Assembly: GCA_033032865.1 (NCBI GenBank)
Contig: JAWHQI010000075.1
Coordinates: 3,968,001 to 4,032,000 of the forward strand
Origin: Dactylorhiza incarnata
Lineage: Eukaryota > Streptophyta > Magnoliopsida > Asparagales > Orchidaceae
Direction of reading: 5' to 3'
Length of the DNA stretch: 64,000 nucleotides
Of this stretch, positions 1 to 12,295 are shown one piece after another (the stretch's first letter is position 1; every line of letters begins with the position of its first letter). A program made the position numbers and the translations under genes. Under the pieces are notes generated by a model. It saw only the letters and a program-made list of their open reading frames with translations. It made no database searches and was not told the origin of the DNA.

Positions 1-1497
1 CGTTCAACGAACTTCAACAATCAGATTGACGAATTAAATGAATTAAACGTAAACATTAAAAATAGATTCGGCGGCTCTCAGTTATCATCCCCGAGGAATG
101 GACGGCACGCGACAACCCGACCTGGGTTTCTTTGCGGGATGATTTCCCGGCAACCTGTGCCACTTCCCGGCCAGCCAATGCCACCACCACCTCCGTTGAG
201 GTGGTGGCCAGCGATAGGGTGGTTGGCTGACCAGAGGTGGTCAGATCGGGGTTTATAGGAAGGGAAAAAGAGTACGAATTGAACCCTTTCGGAAGCACGT
301 ACCGAGCCCTATTGAGCACGGATCAATCCCCAAATTATGAAAAGATCAAGCACTAAGGGAGAGTAGGTGGATCAGACTTGTATGGGGGCATGGTGGCGCG
401 TGTTCTGGCGAGTTGCCATAGACGGTGCTGGATCTTTCGGTGACATGTCAATCTAGGCTTCTGGGGCTCGATTTCTTCAGAGAAAAGGTGGGTTTCACTC
501 CTTTTCGTCCTCTGAAGGTGTTAAGGAAATCAAAAGGGGAGGGGAAGAGCCTTGGCATTAATTGCCATAATCACTATTAATGGTGATTTTTAGTATCTTA
601 TGGGAGGAAACGAATTGGTCATCAATTAGGCCAGAAAAAGGGCTGAAACTTCTCCTCTCCTCAAGGGGAGATGAATGGTACCATAAATTGAGTTTATTTG
701 GACGTAAAAGCCATTCTCCTCCTCTTCCTCTCTCCGCCATTTTTGGAGAAAATGAGATTTCTCTCTCCTGGACGAAATCCATCAAATTGAATGCCCAACT
801 CAGCAGCATTCAATCCCCATTACGTGGTGGACCACACCAATTGGGTCTAGCTCAAGTGTGTTGGGTTCAATTTGGGTAAAGTAGGTCATTTTGACCTAAA
901 TTTAGGCTAGGGTTGACTTTCATCAAATTGACCACTTGGGTTGACCACAATGGGTGCGTAGTGACCCATTTGACTCCCTTGAGAGTTAGGAAGGCTTAGG
1001 TGGAGTCAATTTGGCAAAGTGAGGGTGAATTGCCCCTTATTAGGGCACTTTGACCAAATTAGGGTTTAGGGCAAATTAATCAAATTAGAGGCCCCATGAT
1101 GGGGCTTTTTGGTCCATTAGGTTACTAGTACCCATACAAGCATAGGGGCAGGGTCAATTTGGCATGGTGAGGGCCAATTGACCTTAATTGAGTTAGTTTG
1201 ACCAATTTAGGGTTAAGGTTGACTTTAGTCAAATTGGCCTCTTAGGTTGACCCCAATGGGTCACTGGTGCTTTAAGGAGACCCCTAATGGGTTAGGGATG
1301 CTATGGTGGGGTCAAGTTTCAAGGGAAGGCCCTAAAGTCCAACCCAAGGCTAGGTATCTGAAAACTGCTATATGCAGACCACTGGGTTTCTCCTTCTCAC
1401 CCAAGTTCACATGGTCTTAAGCTCTTCCTATAGTTTTGTCATGACCTAGTCCTGACAAAACCAACTTAGGGGGTCTAGTTGTTTGGGGGATGTTACA
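1..1497 (-). repeat. LARD-like LTR, partial (3' LTR of minus-strand copy 1)
   Basis: Read on the minus strand the LTR starts at 1497 with TGTAACATCCCC and runs off the left edge of the window. The same sequence recurs at about 8029-10668 and 26030-27549, and inverted from 29878. It has a promoter-distal block rich in TTGAC/GTCAA (about 880-1330) and a CCACCACCTC-CGTT-GAGGTGGTGG hairpin (184-207). The small ORFs at 56-319 and 558-879 are repeat sequence, not genes. Confidence 0.85.
880..1330. promoter_or_regulatory. Dense TTGAC (W-box-like) cluster in LARD LTR
   Basis: At least 14 TTGAC or GTCAA pentamers occur in about 450 bases; chance predicts roughly one. TTGAC is the core of the W-box bound by WRKY factors (established). 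The block lies 170-620 bases inside the LTR start on the minus strand, in presumed U3. It recurs at 8925-9360 and 26935-27370, and inverted at 30050-30500. Use as an enhancer is inference. Confidence 0.45.
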
Positions 1498-1639
1498 AAT
1501 CCCAATAAACAAAAAAAATAATTTCATCCCCGAAATTCAGGTTAGGTCTGCGGGGCTTCTACCGCAAGTGCTTGAACGTAACATCCCCAAGAATGAGAGT
1601 TATTCCTGACTCGAAGAGCACCGACTATCTCTGCTACAT

Positions 1640-2700
1640 CAGTTCTAGAGGCTCCCTGATAAGCTTCTCCTGTCCATGATTTCTCCATAGGACCTTGGCC
1701 AACGGGACCTTCTGCGCCGCAAGACTCGCATCTCGGTGTCGTCTATCTGGACCGGCTCCAGGTGAATCAATCGATCGGAGGCTACCGAGCCATCTATAGT
1801 AGAAATCCACAGCTCCGGTCGTAGTAGAGCTCTCATAAAGGAGGAGGCATGGAAGACGTCATGCAAACCTGCTAACTCTGGCGGCAGCTCTAGTCTATAA
1901 GCCAACGGGTCGATCCACACCAGGATCCTGTAAAGCTCCATCTATCTCGAACTGAGCTTCTTCCGCCTGCGAACCCGCAAGACACCCTGCATCGGACGTA
2001 TCTTCCGAAACACCCAGACTCCAACATGGAACTCTACCTGATGATACTACGCATCGTAATACCTGACCTGGCGGTTCTTGGCCTCCATCATCCTAACTCA
2101 AATCAGTCGCACCTGGGTATCTATGTCCTCCATAAATTCCGAGCTGAGTGACTCGGGATCCTCATACTGGATCCAAGACAGTGGAGTCTTGTGCCTCTAT
2201 CCCTCTGAGTGTGGAAAGATGTGCTGAACGTCAACTAAGAGCCCAGATAAGCCTGGAATGATCTTCACTTTTTGGAGATAACATGTTCTTCCCGATCCGA
2301 CACGATCGTCCTGGTCACACCACGATAATGGACAAACTACTCAACAAATCTCATCAAACACCAATGAGAGTGTCCTTCCAGTCCAGGGTGAGCCTAGCTA
2401 CCTTGGTTAATCTATCCTCGTTGTTCCAAATAAGACTGTGTTCGGAGTGGTAACCTATGTGTGAAATCCATAGTTATGTCCTCGAACTCCCCTCTAACAC
2501 GGGCAGTGACTGTGGTAGTTCTCCAAAGACTTTTGCACTTGGCCTTCACCGTGCTTCACAAAACTTACGATGTCTTTCTTCATTTCGAGGAAATATACAT
2601 TCCACAATACACCATTTTTCCGATGACTATATTTCTCATCTATGTGGGTAGGCAGCGACTTTAAAAAAAACTTCTCTACACAATCAGCTTCTTATTCCTA
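1640..2700 (-). pseudogene. Chromovirus-type integrase relic (LARD copy 1)
   Basis: Minus-strand frames with several frameshifts and stops keep the order of a gypsy integrase. First come remnants of the zinc-binding region (about 2530-2700) and an EDITMDF-like start of the catalytic core (about 2440-2480). Next is DRLTKVA (about 2400). At 1941-1645 there is a readable C-terminal stretch with AYRLELPPELAGLHDVFHAS followed by a degraded chromodomain-like tail. The C-terminal match points to a Tekay/Del-type chromovirus ancestor. No active-site set is intact and the element cannot supply its own integrase. Confidence 0.75.
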
Positions 2701-4274
2701 CGAGTACGCCCGAGTCATCAACCAACTCAACTTTATGATTTTAAATGATTCTTATCATTTAGTGGGACTGATCGCATCATCAAGCGTCCCAATTATCCTG
2801 AGAATTTAAGGGGCTGTACACATGGATCTTATGATCATATGTTAACCAACCAACACTAGTATCAATGTTTGAAGATGACTCCCAATCATTTTGATTCATA
2901 AGGTATACTGGTAAAACCTTTTGAAACCCTTAGATTTTCACAAGTCAATTTCATCAAGGAAATATCATCACGTTTATTTCACCAAATTCCTATCACTTCC
3001 ACATATGCTAGTCTTGATCACTTTCGGATGATCCAAAGTAAGATAAACATAGATCGTTCTTATCATAGTAAACTCAAACACTATGTTCTAATTCCAAATA
3101 GTCATCGTCTAAGATCTTTGGTTATTCATCATCATAGCTCCCTAGGTATAAGGGCTATTATTGTAGTTAAAATTTTCAACCATGACAGGGCGTGATTTTT
3201 AACAATTCATGAGTTATTCACTTCTGAATGCCCTAAAACTCAAGAACTGTCCGATATAACTACAACTTGTAAGGTCTAATTTCCGTCCTCAACTTCTAGA
3301 CTAGGACATCGACATCCTTAAGTGATTAATCCCGGCGACTATATATTTCCAATGATTCAACTGAGGTTAAGTCATTGCTTGATCAACGATGTCTATCCAT
3401 TTCCCTGGTATTACTACGGATCATCATTTGGAACATACTTTTACACAATCTCATCTTTGTCCGAGTAACCTCGAATATGATCAACTTCAAAATCATTATT
3501 TTCACGACGCAACACTTTCTAAATTATGTCTAAGGGAAACCCAAGTCAGTCAATAATTTGCCCAATAAACAAAAGGTAAGCCCCAATAAACAAAAGATAA
3601 TCCTCTATCTATTTTGGGCTAACTATCTTCGATATCATTATGTTATATTCGTCCTAGCTGGGCACACAATCTTAGACTTGGGGTTCTATCTGAAACTTGT
3701 TGGTATACTCCATACTTTAGACTCTTCAAGGTGCCTTCTACGACAACCTTATCAGGGTCAACATGTGACAAACCCAAATGGGTCTCTTCTGCACTTGGAC
3801 TCTTATCTGACCCTCGGTGTTTGTCATGGTGGTTGTCTAAATATAATCATGTCACCGATACGAGGGTTAGATCTACGAGTCCCCTACCATTCTTCTTATA
3901 TGTCAATCTATCTTTCTCTAGCATCTTTGGGGTATCCTCGTACCTTCACCAAAATTATACCTGCGGTCTATTTCAGACTAGGGCATGGTATAAATTGTCA
4001 TGGCAAGTCAAGTGTCCTAGTGGGGTTGAGTCTAACTCATTTACTAAAGGGCTATCTAAAGAGATCTTTGCAGCCAGAGGTATTTCCTGCTGGTGGCAGG
4101 GTTCATCGCAGGCTACAAAAGGAAACTTGGCAAAAGGTTCAGTTAAAAGTGGACTTTTTCATGTGATTTCCCCAAATGGGCACACCATAGCTTCCGCTGC
4201 TTAGTTTGTCCTCAAACTAAACTCGTGTGGGGTGTCCCAGGGTTTGTGGACTTCTTTTCTTCGGATCGAGGTTT

Positions 4275-4286
4275 GCTTTGATACCA
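4275..4286 (-). other. Primer-binding site of LARD copy 1
   Basis: On the minus strand the LTR ends ...GGGGTCTTACA, then AAG, then TGGTATCAAAGC. That is one base off the common plant PBS TGGTATCAGAGC, complementary to the initiator tRNA-Met 3' end. It fixes the LTR end at 4290 and the orientation. The same site is at 22276-22287 for copy 2. Confidence 0.75.
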
Positions 4287-7200
4287 CTTTGTAAGACCCC
4301 ACTTTTCCTTTCAAAAACCCAGGTCTTATGCCCAGAACCGCCGCTTTGCGGTGACACCCTCACTCGGGAAGATCGCCACTACAAAACGACGATCCTGTCA
4401 ACCATATCGATCACAGAAGAAGAAAAGCATAAATGAACAAAATGAAGTTCAAGTCCACAATCACATGCTTTATATAATAAATGTCCACATGGTATAACTG
4501 AAATAGCAAGTTACAATAATAAAGGACTCATGCCCTGTACATCATATCCTCACTACAAGATCACTCGCGGAAGCTAACTACTAATCACTAACTGATCCTG
4601 AATCTGGTGCTCCTGTACTAGACTGGCCTGCCTCCATCTGCACCTGCCTTTGGTGCTGCTCCGTCTCCGTGGTATCCTAAAATGATAAGGTCCACCGACC
4701 GTTAGTCAAAAAGACTAAGTCCATCCCCCACCGCTCCCCCGGTGACTCCTAGGCACCGAGCAGGAAGGATGAAGTGGAGGAAAACAAGGGGTATAACAAT
4801 AGTAGGTGACAGGGGTACAGGGAATGTCTACACTACATATGTATATATATATAATGGAAGCAGTAAAAGAGCATGGTTAGAGCAGGTACAGAATAAGTAA
4901 AGTGCAGTAAATAAACACATGTATATAATAGAAAAGTAACCATTGATTTATAGCAATGCCCACACAAACCTATAGACCAAGGGGTCATTTAGCAAGGCCT
5001 ATCGTATAAGAAGTCCCATAACTGACCTATACGATAGGGGTAGGGGTTGAAATGCAATGTTTATGCTATGACATGCAAGTATGCAGTTAAATGTTATGTT
5101 CATACAAGTGCAACTCACACACTTCGACTCTATGCACACAGACCTTTAGTTCCCCCTTTTTAGAGCTAGCAAGACTCCCAGGATACTCCCGTAGTGGCAA
5201 ACAGAAGCGGTGGGTTGGGCCTCTCCCACCTCTAGGTTGGTATTCACACTACCTAACCTAGACCTATCGTACGCCTCAACGCAAAACCGCAGACCATCTG
5301 CGCACTTTTACTGGCTGGACCACCAGACTTTCATGGCTAAGTGCAAATTCCACACTTGCCGAGTCAACGTATTGAAGTCGGTGTGAACGACCGTCAAATA
5401 CGGAGACCCACCACCTTTATGCACATGCAAACATGCTTACCATCTATCTCCGAGCCATAAGCACACCGGCTAATCCTCCCGACACAACAAACATTACTGA
5501 GCCACAAGCTCACCGGACTAACTAGTCTGCTGCTTTAACTACCGAGCCTACCGCTCGTACAACCAAACCAACTAACCTCCCGTAACCACGGGGTGTGGGT
5601 GTGCGTATTATTAAGTTAATCCTATACATCAACTTATCCCTACAATTTATTTTTAATCTTGGACTTCCCGAGGATTACCCTGTAAGGGGCTCGCTACGGT
5701 ACTAGGAACTATAATGGGATGACACCCCAAAGTTCCCTTTCTCAAGACATTTAGTGTTGTTGGTATCTACCCATAAGGTTACCCTTCTTATCTTTACCCT
5801 TGGATTACCCTAAGTGTGTTATGACCCTCTAAGGGGAAAGACGATCTTTCGTCTATCCCGAGCATAACTTACCCTAAACTCACCAAGCATACTTTCACCA
5901 TCTAATCCATTTTGGTGACCTTCAATCTCTTCAACCTGACCATGTACACCAACTACATGTCACTTCCACTTGGTAGGCCCTAAATACCCAAGTTTCACAT
6001 TTTTACTAAACGCAGACCAAACTAACTATATGAAGCTTATAAGTAGAGGTACTCCAAATATTCATCCAACTGACTCAAGATATTTACTTGAGGGCTATCA
6101 TGTCATTATAAGACTAACTCCAGAGATTCATAATTTTTCTCAATATTTTAGCATTTATTTAAATCTCTCCAATATTTACCAAGTATGAATATGAATATGA
6201 AGTGTAAGGTATTCTTATGATATGACTCTCATAAAATTAAGATATATCAATCATGCCAAAATATCAGTAATTAATGAATATCACAATTTTACAATAAGGA
6301 AATGTCCTCTATTTTTAATATTTAACTTCTATCCAAACTTGAAGATTTATGATGGAACAACCAAATATACTTACTCCAAAATTATGGGGGAAAATACCAA
6401 TCTCTTGTATTCATCAGAAAAGTCTACTGACCAAATTTCAGGATTTATGGAAATCATTTTCTTACTTAAATAAATACTTTAAGAAAACCTCAAATAAGAC
6501 AAGTTGTGAAGTAGCCTACTGATTTAAGTCTCCAAAAATTATATAAAAAATCACAGAGTTTCCTAATGCTCTGAAATGTCCTATCACCAATTTGTACAAT
6601 TTATCAAAGAGTATTGGACCCTCAATTAATTTTATTAAGCCTAAGACAAAATAGGTGCCTTGTGAATGAAGTACTGGTTATATCATTTATTAAAATGCAC
6701 AGAAATTACCAGAGGTATATATCATAATAATAAAGGAACTACCAAGGTTTCATCCCCTCCAAGACCTTTTGTGCATGTAAATATCTCTCATAAGAAAATT
6801 CCCAAAAGGGGTTATGTCCTAATTCAAATGGGATAATTGCTCCTAAAATCCTTATAAAATTACCTAGGGCCTAATTACATCCCATGAACTTATCCACCAA
6901 GTTCCATGACCATTCAAGAACATTTGACCCCATGTCCTTCACAAGGTTCAAAGAGCAACCCTAAGGTTAAAACTAGGGTCCTAGGGCATATCCACCTCTA
7001 CACCACCCCTTCTTACTCATGAAGGTGTTTTAGGTGATACTAAATCAGTGGCCAAGGTTTTAACTTATGGTGAGGAGATTTGACCACAATATCCAAAGAT
7101 AAACACCATGCCCTAACTTTGACCCTATTTGACCTAACTTGGGTTGACAAGTTACCCAACCAAATAAGTCCCAATTGGGCTGAGATTTTTACCAAGGTCA

Positions 7201-7632
7201 TAACCTAACCGTAAGGAGCACCCACCAAAATTTGGAGGTCATTGGAGGTTCCTTGACCCACTAATTAATTAATAAATGATTTATGAAATTATCTCAAAAA
7301 CCTTAGAAAAAGTCTCCTAAAAATCCCATCTTTTAGTATGATGTGTGGGTGTAAGTAGCTAGCCTAGGTTTTAAATATCAAGGTCATATCATCTACCCAT
7401 AAAAAGATATACAGGAAAGAGTGACTGCCCTACCCTAGGGACCAGTCCCACCATTTTTTGCTCTACAGGGAGCTACATTGCTCCTATTGGGCTAAAACAA
7501 ATTTTGAATTAAAGTACACACTTAGGGATACAACTTTGGTGTTCGTCACTTTTTCATCAGAGGTGATCTAGTATTTTAAATAATTAAAATGAAATACAAC
7601 ATAATATGTGACAGAAATCAATATAAACATTT

Positions 7633-7642
7633 AATTATATAA
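7633..7642 (-). promoter_or_regulatory. TATA-like element of LARD LTR
   Basis: The minus strand reads CTTATATAAT directly downstream of the palindromic array. The identical arrangement is at 25633-25642 in the next LTR. No transcript data are available. Confidence 0.45.
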
Positions 7643-7650
7643 GTGATTCT

Positions 7651-8060
7651 GCGTTCGACGAAATCAGAACTGCGCTCAATGAAATATGAACCGCGCTCCG
7701 CGAAATCATATATAAACTGCGTTCAACGAAATATGATCTGCGATCGAGGAACTAAGAACTGCTTTCGACGAACGCTGAATAAATCTGCGTTCGACGAAAA
7801 CTAAACTGCGCTCGACGCAAGCTGAATAAATCTGCATTTGATGAATGATCTGTGTTCGACGAACTATGATCTTCGTTCGACGAATGCTGAATAAATCTGC
7901 GTTCGACGAAAACTAAACTGCGCTCGACGCAAGCTGAATTCCGTTCGATGAACTCCATATTCAGTTCGTCGAACTCAACTATCAGATCGACGAAGTCTAA
8001 AACGTGATCGACGAATCAGTTCCGTTCGATGAACTCAGGATTCCATTCGACGAACTTCAA
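7651..8060 (-). repeat. TTCGACGAA palindromic array in LARD LTR
   Basis: About 20 imperfect copies of a short palindrome-like box (TTCGACGAA, GTTCGTCGAAC, CTCGACGCA and similar), spaced by roughly 15-30 bases. They are CpG-rich in otherwise AT-rich DNA and lie immediately upstream of the TATA-like element on the minus strand. The same array is at 25651-26062. A closely similar box array is in the unrelated Sirevirus-like LTRs at 31972-32572 and 47876-48445. Confidence 0.8.
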
Positions 8061-9377
8061 CAATCAGATCGATGAATTAAATGAATTAAACGTAAACATT
8101 AAAAACAGATCTGACGGCTCTCAGTTATCGTCCCCGAGGAATGGACGGCGCATGACAACCCGACCTGGGTTTCTTTGCGGGATAATTTCCCGGCCACCTG
8201 TGCCGCTTCCCATCCAGCCAATGCCACCACCACCTCCGTTGAGGTGGTGGTCGGTGATAGGGGAGTTGGCCGGCCGGAGGTGGTCGGATCGGGGTTTAGA
8301 GGAGGGGAAAAAGAGTACGAATCGAACCCTTTCGGAAGCACGTTCCGAGCCCTATTGAGCACGGATCAAGTCCCAAATTATGAAAAGATCTAGCACTAAG
8401 GGAGAGGAGGCGGATCGGACCTGAATGGGGGCTTGGTGGCACGTGTTCCGGCGAGTTGCCATGGACGGTGCTGGAGCTTTCGGCGCCATGTCAATCTAGG
8501 CTTCTAGGCTCAATTTCTTCAGAGAAGAGGGGGGTTTCACTTCTTTTCGTCCTCTAAAGGTGTTAAGGAAATCAAACGGGGGAGGGGAAGAGCCTTGGCA
8601 TTAATTGCCATAATCACTATTAATGGTGATTTTCGGTTTCTTAAGGGAGGAAACGAATTGGTCATCAATTAGGCCGGAAAAAGGGCCGAAACTTCTCCTC
8701 TCCTCAAGGGGAGATGAATGGTACCATAAATTGAGTTTATTTGGCCGTAAATGCCATCCTCCTCCTCTTCCTCTCTCCGCCATTTTTGGAGAAAATGAGA
8801 TTTCTCTCCTAGCCGAAATCCTTCAAATTGAATGGCCAACTCAACAGCATTCAATCCCCATTAGGTGGTGGACCACACCAATTGGGTCTAGCTCAAGTGT
8901 GTTGGGTTCAATTTGGGTAAAGTAGGTCATTTTGACCTAAATTTAGGCTATGGTTGACTTTGGTCAAATTGACCACTTGGGTTGACCACAATGGGTGGGT
9001 AGTGACCCATTTGACTCCATTGTGAGTTAGGAAGGCTTAGGTGGAGTCAATTTGGCAATGTGAGGGTGAATTGCCCCTTATTAGGGCACTTTGACCAAAT
9101 TAGGGTTTAGGGCAAATTGGTCAAATTGGAGGCCCCATGATGGGACTTTTTGGTCCATTAGGTTCCTAGTACCCATATAAGGGTAGGGGCAGGGTCAATT
9201 TGGCATGGTGAGGGCCAATTGACCTTAATTGAGTTAGTTTGACCAATTTAGGTTTAAGGTTGACTTTAGTCAAATTGGCCTCTTAGGTTGACCCCAATGG
9301 GTCACTGGTGCTTCAAGGAGACCCCTAATGGGTTAGGGATGCTATGGTGGGGTCAAGGTTTAAGGGAAGGCCCTAAA

Positions 9378-10501
9378 TGTTGGATCTTGTGGCGCTCTTA
9401 GAGGGGGGGGGGGGGGGTTGAATAAGGGCAATTTAAGCCTTTGATAATTTTTATAAAAAACGAAACAATATATGAATATAGAGACAAATAATTGAATTTA
9501 AAAACAAGATTTTATTTCATCAAAGATAATGAGAAGAAATGACTCCAATAAAGCTTGGAATCAAAGGCTTACAATTAATAAAATCTCTTGTCTCTTTTCA
9601 CCGGTCCTTCTCCTAAGGACCGGTTGGTTATAGTCTATATCTCCCAGATATAGACACTAGCCTCCCCCTAAATCAAATCTTGATCTAGACGCATCACACA
9701 CGGCAGAGATTTTCTCCCAAGCCACATAAGGACTTGACACCGCACACAAGACGATGATTTACCCTAGACCACACAAGGATCTAACACTACACACAAGGTG
9801 ATGATTTCCCCTAAGCCTCACACAGACTTAAACACCGCACACACGGCGATGATTTTCCCAAACCAATTACAATTTATGAAATGGAAAAATGTAAATATAA
9901 TATATGAAACTAAAACTCCCTCAAGAAGAGCTCTGAAGATGATGGTCGACCAATGGGAAGATCTTCAATCTGGAAAGTACGGTCGAATCTCCTTTGCTCT
10001 TGAAAATGTACTGGACCAAGGAAGTTCGTCTGGAATCTGCTCTGGGAATCAAGGCTCCTTCAACATAATGAAATCTCTGAAATTCGTGGCCTTTTATAGA
10101 ACTTTTCACAACTGCCAGCTATCGCGCGGCGATATCGATATCGCCCCCACGATATCGCTGAAACATGGCTGGACAACGTGGGCTGTCGCGCGGAATGTGG
10201 CTGATTGTGTGCTGTCGCGCGGCGATAGCGATATCGTCCCGCGATAGCGCTGTAACGTGTCTTCGAGCGCGGCAACGTGTGGAACATGGCTGACGTCAGC
10301 AGCAACCGTTGACGATATCGCCTGGCGATAGAGATAACGCCAGCGATACTGCGATTTTCATTTTCTTCATTGATCTGCTCAGCCAATCCTTAGTACATAA
10401 AATATCTGTTATCCCTGCACACAAAAAAACACATACCAAGATCAAATACATCTGGGATTTGTTATTCTCAAACCAAGAGGCGCGGAACACATGCTCCAAC
10501 A
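9378..10501 (-). mobile_element. Solo Sirevirus-like LTR
   Basis: An 1124-bp insert flanked by the 5-bp duplication CTAAA (9373-9377 and 10502-10506); the empty site is seen at about 1330-1345. On the minus strand it begins TGTTGGAGCATGTGTTCC and ends with a C-rich tract, CTCTAAGAGCGCC and GATCCAACA, like the other two Sirevirus-like LTRs here. It has its own palindrome array (10115-10348) and a TATA-like TATAAAAG (10091-10098, minus). No internal sequence remains, so it is a recombined solo LTR. The ORFs inside are not genes. Confidence 0.85.
10091..10348 (-). promoter_or_regulatory. Palindrome array plus TATA of solo Sirevirus-like LTR
   Basis: CpG-rich boxes such as GCGATATCGATATCGC (a perfect 16-base palindrome) and TATCGCGCGGCGATA fill 10115-10348. 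On the minus strand they are followed within about 20 bases by TATAAAAG. The position matches the arrays of the other Sirevirus-like LTRs, but the box sequence differs. Confidence 0.6.
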
Positions 10502-10918
10502 CTAAAGTCCAACCCAAGGATAGGTATCTGAAAATTGTTATATGCAGACCACTGGGGTTTCTCCTTCTCACCCAAGCTCACATGGTCTTAAGCTCTTCCT
10601 ATGGTTTTGTCATGACCTAGTCATGACAAAACAAACTTAGGGGGTCTAGTTGTTTGGGGGATGTTACAAATCCCAATAAGAAAAAAAAATAATTTCGTCC
10701 TCGAAATTCATCTTAGGTCTGCGGAGCTTCTACCGCAAGTGCTTGAACGTAACATTCCCTAAGAATGGGAGTTATTCCTGACTCGAAGAGCACCGACTAT
10801 CTCTGCTACATCAATTCTAGAGGCTCCATGATAAGCTTCTCCTGTCCATGATTTCTGTAAGACCCCAAATGGCATGTGCACCCAAAATACCAAAAATGAG
10901 CATGAGCTGAAATCAGGG

Positions 10919-11155
10919 AGCTAGCGCCAGGCGCTAGCGATAGCGCCGGCGCTAGCGTTCCGAGAACTCCCGAGAAATGGTCCCGAGAAATCCCGAGAAA
11001 TGGTTCCGAGAACTCCGAGAAATGGAGCAGGCTGAAAAAGATGAGCTAACGCCAGGCGCTAGCGATAGCGCCGGCGGTAGCGTCTCTTAGCGGTACCGAC
11101 TCAGGCTAGGGCCAGGCGCTAGCCACTAGCGCCGGCGGTAGCGGGAAAATCATAT
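10919..11155 (+). promoter_or_regulatory. GCTAGCGCC palindrome array plus TATA in Tekay-like LTR
   Basis: Boxes such as GCTAGCGCC-A-GGCGCTAGC (9-base arms, one-base centre) and TAGCGCCGGCGCTA repeat from 10919 to 11145. ATCATATATTCTCC follows at 11148-11161. The 3' LTR has the same array at 17781-18025. The boxes are CpG-rich and lie just upstream of the only TATA-like sequence nearby. Confidence 0.6.
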
Positions 11156-12252
11156 ATTCTCCAAAATCCGACTCTTTTCCCATTTCTCTGCCTTTTCCTG
11201 ATCTGAGAGCTGAGAGGAGAGCTGAGGGCAGAGGTTTGGGAGCAAGGAGGGAGATCCATTGGAGTTGAGCTTTCGTCGTGCCAGGAGGGAGTTGTGAAGA
11301 AGCGTCTGTGTGCGCGTGCCACCGCGGATTCCAGCCATCTCCCTCTCACTTCTATGGCACCGAAATGGCCTACAAGGGTAACGAATCTCCTCCCTAATCC
11401 TTGGACATGTACGTCCTTTGATTTGCATGTATTTCGGGAGACTTCTACTAATTAGTGGATTGGATCTTCCGGTGGGATGAAGATATTCCCCCACAAATTG
11501 CATATAGAGCCTGGAACGGTAGTACGGGCATAGGCATGCTGTGTGAAACCCATCTAGACAGATCGAGCCGGATTGGTGATGATTAGTGCGTGTAAAGTGC
11601 CGGAAATAATTCCGTGTATGTGCTGTGATTCGGGTCATGTGACTGCTGTTGTACAAAAAATAGGACCTGGAGGTGTTTCCCCAGGCTGTACCCGAAATTT
11701 GGTGGCAGAACTGAGTTCTGTCACTAGCGCCGGGCGCTAGCGTTAGCGCCGGCGGTAGCTCCAGGTGAGCTACCAGTGTTGATGTCTAGAGGTGTATTCC
11801 CAGAGGTAGCAGGGTTGAGTTCTGTTACCAGTGCCGGGCAGAACTGAGTTCTGTTGCTAGCGCTAGCGCCAGCGGTAACGCCCAGCACACAGATTGTGTG
11901 TTTCCGTGCTACCTAAATTCCTGGAGACTGGATGCGTAGCAGGAAAAGCTGTGGAACTTGCAAAACCTAGCTTTAAGAGATGGGTATTGGGTGAAGCTTA
12001 CTCGTATCACATATATCGCGATGATTGAGCACGGGCCTAGCTTAACCAAACCCCCTATAGTGGTGGTGTAGAGGTCGCCCCTCGTTGCACCGGGCTATGG
12101 AAGAGTGCCGTAACTTCGTTTACGGGCTAGCTCAATTTGCTTGTCTAAGTTGAAATAGGACTTAGCGTAAGGGCATAACTCAGGGAGTATGCCAAAGTGT
12201 GCCTTGAGAGCACGAAGCGGGTGGCTTGGTTTGCCTCTGTTGGTGTTGTTTG

Positions 12253-12255
<3 letters not shown>

Positions 12256-12291
<36 letters not shown>
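12256..12291. repeat. TA microsatellite in Tekay-like 5' LTR
   Basis: A run of about 18 TA units; the 3' LTR has about 8 at 19151-19168. The difference arose after insertion, since LTRs start identical. Confidence 0.9.

Positions 12292-12295
<4 letters not shown>

Larger units (their letters stand above)
1498..4289 (-). mobile_element. LARD-like internal region, copy 1
   Basis: A 2.8-kb internal region lies between LTR 1-1497 and LTR 4290-10668. On the minus strand it starts with a primer-binding site next to the right LTR and ends with an integrase relic next to the left LTR. About 2700-4270 has no recognisable coding sequence; the plus-strand ORFs at 3558-4204 recur in copy 2 only because the DNA is repeated. 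The motif TTTTGTTTATTGGG occurs just before the 3' LTR and again about 2 kb upstream (3560-3600). Long LTRs with a short, almost gene-free centre match the non-autonomous LARD structure. Confidence 0.8.
4290..10668 (-). repeat. LARD-like LTR, complete, shared between copies 1 and 2
   Basis: On the minus strand it runs from TGTAACATCC (10668) to GGGGTCTTACA (4290). Without the nested solo LTR (9378-10501) and one TSD it is about 5.25 kb, matching 22291-27549. It has internal regions on both sides, so it is the 5' LTR of copy 1 and the 3' LTR of copy 2. It carries the TTCGACGAA array (7651-8060), a TATA-like element (7633-7642) and long AT-rich non-coding stretches (4800-7600). The small ORFs at 5970-6473 and 8029-8925 are not genes. 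Confidence 0.85.

Noticed and set aside
1060..1075. Telomere-like TTAGGGTTTAGGG
   Set aside because: Only about two units, part of the repeated TTGACC/TTAGGG phrasing of the LARD LTR, and present in each LTR copy.
3558..4204. Two overlapping plus-strand ORFs (202 and 157 codons), partly repeated at 21561-22046
   Set aside because: They lie antisense in the LARD internal region, match no family, and are conserved only because the DNA is duplicated; the second copy is already truncated.
7752..7958. Ser/Phe/Arg-rich repetitive ORFs in the TTCGACGAA arrays (also 25752-26367, 31973-32554, 48002-48441)
   Set aside because: Translations of short tandem boxes that happen to avoid stops; they change with unit number and have no start context.
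10296..10620. Overlapping ORFs of about 100 codons on both strands
   Set aside because: They cross the boundary of the solo LTR and its target duplication, so they cannot be an ancestral gene.
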